This document shows, one piece after another, positions 58,947 through 64,000 of a DNA stretch of 64,000 bases (its first letter is position 1; each line of letters opens with the position of its first letter). The DNA is from Methylopumilus universalis (lineage in GTDB: Bacteria; Pseudomonadota; Gammaproteobacteria; Burkholderiales; Methylophilaceae). Where the stretch lies: assembly GCF_006363895.1 (NCBI RefSeq), contig NZ_CP040953.1; one strand, 5' to 3'. The notes under the pieces are model-generated. The model had not been told where the DNA came from and searched no databases. It saw only the letters and a program-made list of their open reading frames with translations. The position numbers and the translations under genes were made by a program.

Positions 58947-60578
58947 ATGCGATTTCAACTCGAGCACGATTGGCAAGATAATATGGCTACCCCTCGCAGC
59001 CGATTAGGTGAGCGGGCCAAAATCCATTCCTTTGTCGTTTTATGTATTATTTGGGTATTTGCAGGGCTTTTTGGTCATGCGCCCTGGAAAGGCTATGAGA
59101 CGCAAAGTATCAGTGCGATTCATGCGGTACTGAATGGTCATATATTGGCGCCAATGGCTGCCAGTGAAAATACACTTATCAATCCACCCCTTTACTATTG
59201 GACAGGGGCCATCCTTGGCAAACTTCTCACACCCTTAATATCACTTCATGACGCGAGCAGAATGATTAATGCCTTGTGGATGGGTCTTACCATTTTGATG
59301 ATAGGTATGTTGAATCGAGAGTTATGGGGTACCGGCTTTGGAAGACAAGCGGCTCTGATTTTTATAGGTTCAGTAGGTCTCATATTTAATGTGCATACGC
59401 TTATGCCTGGTATTGCAACATTAACAGGCCTTACTATGGCATTTTATGGCTTGGCTCTTTCTAAAAGACGCCCTTTTAGATCCGCCCTCCTTTTAGGCTT
59501 TGGTTTGGGCATAAGTTTCTTATCAGGCGGAATCATGCCACTTCTTATTCTTATACTTTCAAGCCTACTCTTACCTATGCTTTTTCAAGTATGGCGAACA
59601 CGTCGTTATGCTCTAGTCCTCAGTTTAAGTCTTCTTGTGAGTCTACCCTTTCTAATAGTATGGCCAGTACTTCTATGGTGGTATCAACACGACATATTTA
59701 TGAGATGGATTAATCATTTCCAATTATTTCAAACACAAAATTTTATTTTTTATATCAAAAATCTTTCCTGGTTTGCTTGGCCAGCTCTTCCTCTTGCAGT
59801 CTGGGGCTTGTGGAAATTCAGAGGCAAGATATGGTCTCAAACTAGATTTCAATTACCAATCATCTTTTTTGTATCTGCATTAATTCTTACTTCTTCTTGT
59901 GCAACAAAGAATCAAACTTTCTTAATGCCGTTTCTAATTCCATTATCAACAATCGCTGCGGGTAGTATCGAAAATTTAAGAAGAGGTGCTGCAAGCGCAC
60001 TTAACTGGTTTGGCATCATTTTATTTTCGACCATTCTTTTTCTCATCTGGCTCGGATGGAATGCCATGCTCACAGGCTTCCCAAAAAAAACATACGAGCG
60101 TATGCAATTTTTAGCACAAACCAACGAATCACATTTCAACATTTTTATTTTAACCATTGCAATACTTTTGACGCTGGTTTGGATTTTTTCTTTAGTAAAA
60201 ACAAGAATTACAAATCGTTCATGTACCACAAATTGGTCTATTGGCCTCACAGTAAGTTGGGCACTCCTGATGGCTTTATGGCTTCCATGGATTAATCATA
60301 AGAAAGACTTTAGTCCACTTTTTTTATCGATGGGAAAAGTGATGCAAGATAAGGCTTGCCTCACGACTCACAATATTAATAACGCACAAATTGATTTGAT
60401 TGATTATTATTTAAATATAAAGGCTAGCAGAGAAGGTGATCGAGGTAATTGCAATTATTTACTTATTTACCAATTACAGAAAAAAGATCTTCCACCGATT
60501 AGCGAAAATTGGAAACTAGTTTGGAATGAAAAACAACCAGGCGATAAAAATAATTACAAATTATTTTATAAAGAATAA
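58947..60578 (+). CDS. ArnT-like (PMT family, GT-C) membrane glycosyltransferase
   Basis: The protein has up to 543 residues and about 10-12 helices. After a short polar start comes IIWVFAGLFGHAPWKGYETQSISAIHAVLNG, whose acidic residue after the first helix is the place of the conserved catalytic acid, then a typical luminal motif INPPLYYWTGAILGKLL. The C-terminal third is a periplasmic-like region (CLTTHNINNAQIDLIDYYL). Family members transfer sugars such as aminoarabinose from a polyprenyl carrier to lipid A or protein. Donor and acceptor are unknown here. The 58947 ATG follows the rpmE terminator by four bases without ribosome site. The ATG at 58983 (MATPRSRLGER) is a good alternative start. 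Confidence 0.8.
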   Translation: MRFQLEHDWQDNMATPRSRLGERAKIHSFVVLCIIWVFAGLFGHAPWKGYETQSISAIHAVLNGHILAPMAASENTLINPPLYYWTGAILGKLLTPLISLHDASRMINALWMGLTILMIGMLNRELWGTGFGRQAALIFIGSVGLIFNVHTLMPGIATLTGLTMAFYGLALSKRRPFRSALLLGFGLGISFLSGGIMPLLILILSSLLLPMLFQVWRTRRYALVLSLSLLVSLPFLIVWPVLLWWYQHDIFMRWINHFQLFQTQNFIFYIKNLSWFAWPALPLAVWGLWKFRGKIWSQTRFQLPIIFFVSALILTSSCATKNQTFLMPFLIPLSTIAAGSIENLRRGAASALNWFGIILFSTILFLIWLGWNAMLTGFPKKTYERMQFLAQTNESHFNIFILTIAILLTLVWIFSLVKTRITNRSCTTNWSIGLTVSWALLMALWLPWINHKKDFSPLFLSMGKVMQDKACLTTHNINNAQIDLIDYYLNIKASREGDRGNCNYLLIYQLQKKDLPPISENWKLVWNEKQPGDKNNYKLFYKE

Positions 60579-60582
60579 ATAC

Positions 60583-60795
60583 TCAAAGATGCTTTCGGAT
60601 TGCATCAATCACAATCACTTCTAACCCTTTTCCTGCGTTTTTTGTAACATGCTCTTTAATTTGATTGCGCATAGGTGGCGCCCAGAATTTTGTTAAATGA
60701 TTTGCAATTTCTTCTTTCGCTTTTTCCTGGTCTGGATAAGATTTAAAAAAAGAACCGATTTGATTGGCCATCGTGACAAGTTGATCAATGTTCAT
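60583..60795 (-). CDS. fdsD: NAD-dependent formate dehydrogenase delta subunit
   Basis: The 70-residue protein has the FdsD pattern: MNIDQLVTMANQIGSFFKSYPDQEKAKEEIANHLTKFWAPPMRNQIKEH. The delta subunit is needed for a mature, active molybdenum formate dehydrogenase of the FdsGBACD type. It follows fdhD (fdsC) by two bases and is the last gene of the cluster. It meets the glycosyltransferase gene tail to tail with a four-base gap. Confidence 0.92.
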   Translation of the reverse strand: MNIDQLVTMANQIGSFFKSYPDQEKAKEEIANHLTKFWAPPMRNQIKEHVTKNAGKGLEVIVIDAIRKHL

Positions 60796-60797
60796 AA

Positions 60798-61616
60798 TTA
60801 ATTTTTTGTAACTCTTTCAGTAAAAGTATAAATCACATATTGAGGGGCTCTTGCAAAGCCAATCAAACATAGTCCATATTTTAACGCAGATCGAATTGCA
60901 AGTCCCGTGGGCGCTGATATTGCAATCAGCGTTGATGCACCTAGCATCACTGTTTTTTGAACCATCTCATAACTTGCTCGACTTGTAGTAATTACAAAAC
61001 CTTTGCCATTAAAGCCTTTTTTTTGAAGGGCACCAATTAATTTATCCAAAGCATTATGTCGACCCACATCTTCGCGGACTAACTGAATTTCTCCTTGTTC
61101 ATTTGCCCATGCGCATGCATGTGTAGCACCTGTTTTCTTTTGGAGTGATTGCGTTGTATGAAGTGCCTCGAGTGCTTTTATAATCGCAGTCTCTTTAATT
61201 GAAAAAGTGATATCTATCTTTTTTTCTGGCAATCTTAAAGCTTGATCTAAGTTTTCAGCGCCACATAAACCGCAACCAGTTCGGCCAAGAAGATTTCTAC
61301 GTTTATCTTTTAATGATTGAAAACGCGCTGATGTAATTTCAATTTGAAGTTCAATACCTTTCGGCTGATGAATAATTTCAATTCCATAAATATCGCTTTT
61401 ATTTTCAATAATACCTTCTGAAAAAGAAAATCCTAGAGCAAAATCTTCAAGGTCTGAGGGGGAGGCTAACATAACTGCATGTGATATGCCGTTATAGACA
61501 AATGCAATTGGCACTTCTTCTGCAATGTCATCTTTTTCAACTGCTTTTGCATTACTTTTTAAAACTTCATAAGTCTTAAAACTATGTTCGGTGTCAATAA
61601 AAAGGTCTTGTGCCAC
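60798..61616 (-). CDS. fdhD: Formate dehydrogenase accessory sulfurtransferase FdhD (FdsC)
   Basis: The 272-residue protein has the FdhD signatures: EVPIAFVYNGISHAVMLASPSDLEDFALGFSFSEGII, the C-x-x-C persulfide site in GRTGCGLCGAENL, DVGRHNALDKLIG and TSRASYEMVQKTVMLGASTLIAISAPT. It transfers sulfur to the molybdenum cofactor and inserts it into the dehydrogenase. It stands nine bases after fdsA. FdsC is the name used inside fds operons. Confidence 0.95.
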   Translation of the reverse strand: MAQDLFIDTEHSFKTYEVLKSNAKAVEKDDIAEEVPIAFVYNGISHAVMLASPSDLEDFALGFSFSEGIIENKSDIYGIEIIHQPKGIELQIEITSARFQSLKDKRRNLLGRTGCGLCGAENLDQALRLPEKKIDITFSIKETAIIKALEALHTTQSLQKKTGATHACAWANEQGEIQLVREDVGRHNALDKLIGALQKKGFNGKGFVITTSRASYEMVQKTVMLGASTLIAISAPTGLAIRSALKYGLCLIGFARAPQYVIYTFTERVTKN

Positions 61617-61625
61617 TTGTTAAAT

Positions 61626-64000
61626 CTAATGAATTTTTAATTCTTTAGATTTACCTGCAAATTCAATTTGTTCTTCACTAAAATGTTGGTATTGCTTCTG
61701 CCAATCAGATAATTGTGTCACTTTATTTACTTGCACAGCTGTTACTTTAAATTCAGGGCAGTTTGTTGCCCAATCTGAATTATCAGTCGTGATCACATTA
61801 GCACCTGATTCGGGATGATGGAATGTGGTATAAATCACACCAGGTTGAACTCGCTCTGTAATTTGAGCCCTTAATACAGTCTCACCTGATCGACTCACAA
61901 TACCAACCCAATCACCTGATTGAATACCTCTTTCTTCAGCGTCATGAGGGTGAATCTCAACTAAATCTTCTTCATGCCACGCTACATTCTTTGTTCTTCT
62001 AGTCTGTGCGCCCACATTGTATTGAGAAAGTATTCTTCCCGTCGTTAGGATTAGTGGGTATTTCTGAGTCACTTTTTCTGAAGTAGGCACATATTCAGTA
62101 ATAATAAATTTACCTTTGCCGCGCACAAATTCATCAATATGCATTGTCGGTGTGCCAAGAGGATGTTCATCATTGCAAGGCCATTGAATACTTCCTAATT
62201 CATCTAGCTTCTTATAACTTACACCTTTAAATGTTGGTGTGAGTCTTGCAATCTCATCCATGATGTCTGATGCATGGCTATAGTCCATTTTGTAACCTAA
62301 GGCATTAGAAAGCATCTGTGTGATCTCCCAATCTTCGTATCCATTTTTAGGAGACATTACTTTTCTCACTCTAGAAATACGTCTTTCTGCATTTGTAAAT
62401 GTGCCGTTCTTTTCTAAGAATGAAGAGCCTGGCAAAAATACATGCGCATACATGGCGGTTTCATTTAAAAATAAATCTTGCACAATCACGCACTCCATCG
62501 ACTCCAATGCATGCGTTACATGTTGTGTATTAGGATCTGATTGAGCGATGTCTTCGCCTTCACAATAGAGCGCTTTAAATTGTCCGTCGATAGCGACATC
62601 TAACATATTAGGAATTCTTAAACCAGGTTCATTTTGTAATTTCACGTCCCATGCTTTTTCAAATAAAGCCAAAGTCGCTTTGTCAGATACATGTCGGTAA
62701 CCTGGGAATTCATGTGGAAACGATCCCATGTCGCAAGCACCTTGAACATTATTTTGTCCTCTTAAAGGGTTAACCCCTACACCCTCTCGGCCGATGTTGC
62801 CTGTCAACATAGCAAGATTAGCAATACCCATAACCATCGTTGAGCCTTGACTATGTTCAGTCACACCCAGTCCATAATAAATCGCGGCATTACCACCTTT
62901 AGCAAAAATTTTTGCAGCGGCTCTTACATCTTTAGCATCTACGCCAGTAAATGCGCTCATCGCTTCAGGTGAATTTTCAGGTTTGGTAATAAAGTCTTTC
63001 CATGATTTAAATGCGTCATCTTCACAACGCGCTTTAATGAAAGAATCATCCATGAGTTTTTCAGTCACAATCACGTGGGCTAATGCATTTACGATAGCGA
63101 CATTGGAACCAGGTTTAAGTTTTAAATGATAATCCGCTTTGATGTGAGGTGAGTTATTAACAAGATCAATAGCACGAGGATCGACAATGATAAGCTTCGC
63201 ACCTTCTCGTAAACGTCTTTTCATTTGTGACGCGAATACAGGATGGCCGTCTGTTGGGTTAGCACCAATGATCATGATCACGTCTGAATGCATGACTGAG
63301 TCAAAATTTTGCGTCCCTGCAGACTCGCCAAGTGTTTGCTTGAGTCCATAGCCTGTGGGTGAATGACAGACGCGTGCGCATGTATCAACATTATTATTAC
63401 CCAGTGCTGCACGGACTAATTTTTGCACTACATAAACTTCTTCGTTCGTACATCGTGAAGATGAAATAGCGCCTACTGAATCACGCCCATATTTTTTTTG
63501 AATACGCTGAATTTCACTCGCTGCATAATTAATAGCCACATCCCATGTCACTTTTTCCCAAGGGTCATGAATGCTTTTACGAATCATCGGAGTAGTGATG
63601 CGATCTTTATGTGTCGCATATCCCCAAGCAAACCTTCCTTTAACACAGGAATGTCCATGATTAGCACCACCATCTTTGTTGGGTGTCATACGAACTACTT
63701 CTTCACCTTTCATTTCTGCATGAAATGAACAGCCCACGCCACAATATGCACAAGTCGTTGTGACACTATGTTCTGGAACACCTGCTTCAATAATTGTATT
63801 TTCAATAAGGGTTGCTGTTGGGCATGCTTGCACGCATGCGCCGCATGAAACGCATTCTGAATCTTTAAAATCTTTATTCCCTGCTGATACCTTGGAATCA
63901 AAACCCCGGCCTTGAATAGTCAGTGCAAATGTACCTTGAACTTCTTCACATGCTCTGACACATCTTGAACAAACAATGCATTTTGAAGGATCAAACGTAA
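61626..64000 (-). CDS. fdsA: NAD-dependent formate dehydrogenase alpha subunit, 5' end beyond window
   Basis: The frame is open to the right edge, so about 790 C-terminal residues are visible and the start is outside. Parts in order: Fe-S ferredoxin-type clusters (CIVCSRCVRACEEVQG and CVSCGACVQACPT), a 4Fe-4S domain CAYCGVGCSFHAE, then the molybdopterin domains with ARVCHSPTGYG, whose Cys is the Mo ligand (Cys, not selenocysteine) next to the conserved His, and NPLRGQNNVQGACDMG. The C-terminal dinucleotide domain includes LTTGRILSQYNVGAQTRRT. It oxidises formate to CO2 with electrons passed to NAD+ by FdsBG, expected just outside. A GTG at 63833 is not the start. Confidence 0.95.
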   Translation of the reverse strand, partial: TFDPSKCIVCSRCVRACEEVQGTFALTIQGRGFDSKVSAGNKDFKDSECVSCGACVQACPTATLIENTIIEAGVPEHSVTTTCAYCGVGCSFHAEMKGEEVVRMTPNKDGGANHGHSCVKGRFAWGYATHKDRITTPMIRKSIHDPWEKVTWDVAINYAASEIQRIQKKYGRDSVGAISSSRCTNEEVYVVQKLVRAALGNNNVDTCARVCHSPTGYGLKQTLGESAGTQNFDSVMHSDVIMIIGANPTDGHPVFASQMKRRLREGAKLIIVDPRAIDLVNNSPHIKADYHLKLKPGSNVAIVNALAHVIVTEKLMDDSFIKARCEDDAFKSWKDFITKPENSPEAMSAFTGVDAKDVRAAAKIFAKGGNAAIYYGLGVTEHSQGSTMVMGIANLAMLTGNIGREGVGVNPLRGQNNVQGACDMGSFPHEFPGYRHVSDKATLALFEKAWDVKLQNEPGLRIPNMLDVAIDGQFKALYCEGEDIAQSDPNTQHVTHALESMECVIVQDLFLNETAMYAHVFLPGSSFLEKNGTFTNAERRISRVRKVMSPKNGYEDWEITQMLSNALGYKMDYSHASDIMDEIARLTPTFKGVSYKKLDELGSIQWPCNDEHPLGTPTMHIDEFVRGKGKFIITEYVPTSEKVTQKYPLILTTGRILSQYNVGAQTRRTKNVAWHEEDLVEIHPHDAEERGIQSGDWVGIVSRSGETVLRAQITERVQPGVIYTTFHHPESGANVITTDNSDWATNCPEFKVTAVQVNKVTQLSDWQKQYQHFSEEQIEFAGKSKELKIH

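Noticed and set aside
1..64000. Mobile elements, prophage, CRISPR arrays, tRNA or rRNA genes
   Set aside because: I saw no spaced direct repeats, transposase or integrase motifs, and no tRNA-like cloverleaf in the few spacers. The only structured RNA recognised is rnpB.

Overview
This window reads as the chromosome of a small, streamlined, low-GC betaproteobacterium, most likely a planktonic methylotroph of the Methylophilales (the OM43 / Methylopumilus type). The evidence is gene content and order: dapA-bamC, rnfABCDGE-nth, a full mraZ-to-lpxC division and murein (dcw) cluster with rnpB beside it, tkt-gap-pgk-purC, and an NAD-linked formate dehydrogenase cluster. Spacers are very short, many genes overlap, and A/T-rich codons predominate. 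The taxonomic call is an inference; no rRNA gene lies in the window. I found no tRNA, CRISPR array, insertion sequence, prophage or integrase. Nearly all genes are chromosomal housekeeping genes.

Layout. 1-6754: a CNNM/CorC-type membrane protein cut by the left edge, clpS-clpA, a GST-like protein, pyrD and the ribosomal oxygenase roxA. 6755-9954: a 43-residue lipoprotein gene, a bidirectional terminator, then dapA-bamC-MBL hydrolase on the minus strand. 10193-15786: rnfABCDGE and nth. 15783-20845: a DUF1289 mini-gene, secA and an M23 peptidase on the minus strand, divergent from dciA and a TSUP permease. 20948-28916: the proton-pumping pyrophosphatase gene hppA, then minus-strand tkt-gap-pgk-purC and a thioredoxin-fold protein. 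28960-32861: rsmE, an argA gene fused to an N-terminal XRE helix-turn-helix, argB and a HAD phosphatase. 32858-53261: cca, an NDUFA9-like SDR, a 53-residue membrane peptide and the whole dcw cluster, all on the minus strand. 53262-54174: mraZ operator, rnpB, and a small XRE regulator with a perfect 12-bp inverted repeat upstream. 54185-58896: pyrC-rsmI, dolP, trxA, rho and rpmE. 58947-64000: an ArnT-like glycosyltransferase, then fdsD, fdhD and fdsA running off the right edge.

How the genes work together. Formate dehydrogenase (terminal C1 oxidation), Rnf (NADH/ferredoxin-linked ion transport) and a pyrophosphatase with the K+-independent signature suit a low-energy methylotroph. The transketolase-GAPDH-PGK block supplies the rearrangement and lower-glycolytic steps that follow formaldehyde fixation. 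The dcw cluster provides the murein precursor pathway and the division core. ClpAP, SecA, BamC and DolP cover proteolysis, secretion and outer-membrane upkeep.

The most unusual item is the single reading frame at 29769-31322, which joins a DNA-binding XRE domain to complete N-acetylglutamate synthase. An inverted repeat overlaps the probable -10 box just upstream, so this may be an arginine enzyme that also regulates transcription. Other points worth a second look are the XRE regulator with its palindrome next to rnpB, the eroded HD domain of the CCA enzyme, the ATGA-coupled membrane peptide after lpxC, three convergent gene pairs whose stop codons overlap, and a roughly 15-kb block separating lpxC from dciA/M23/secA.
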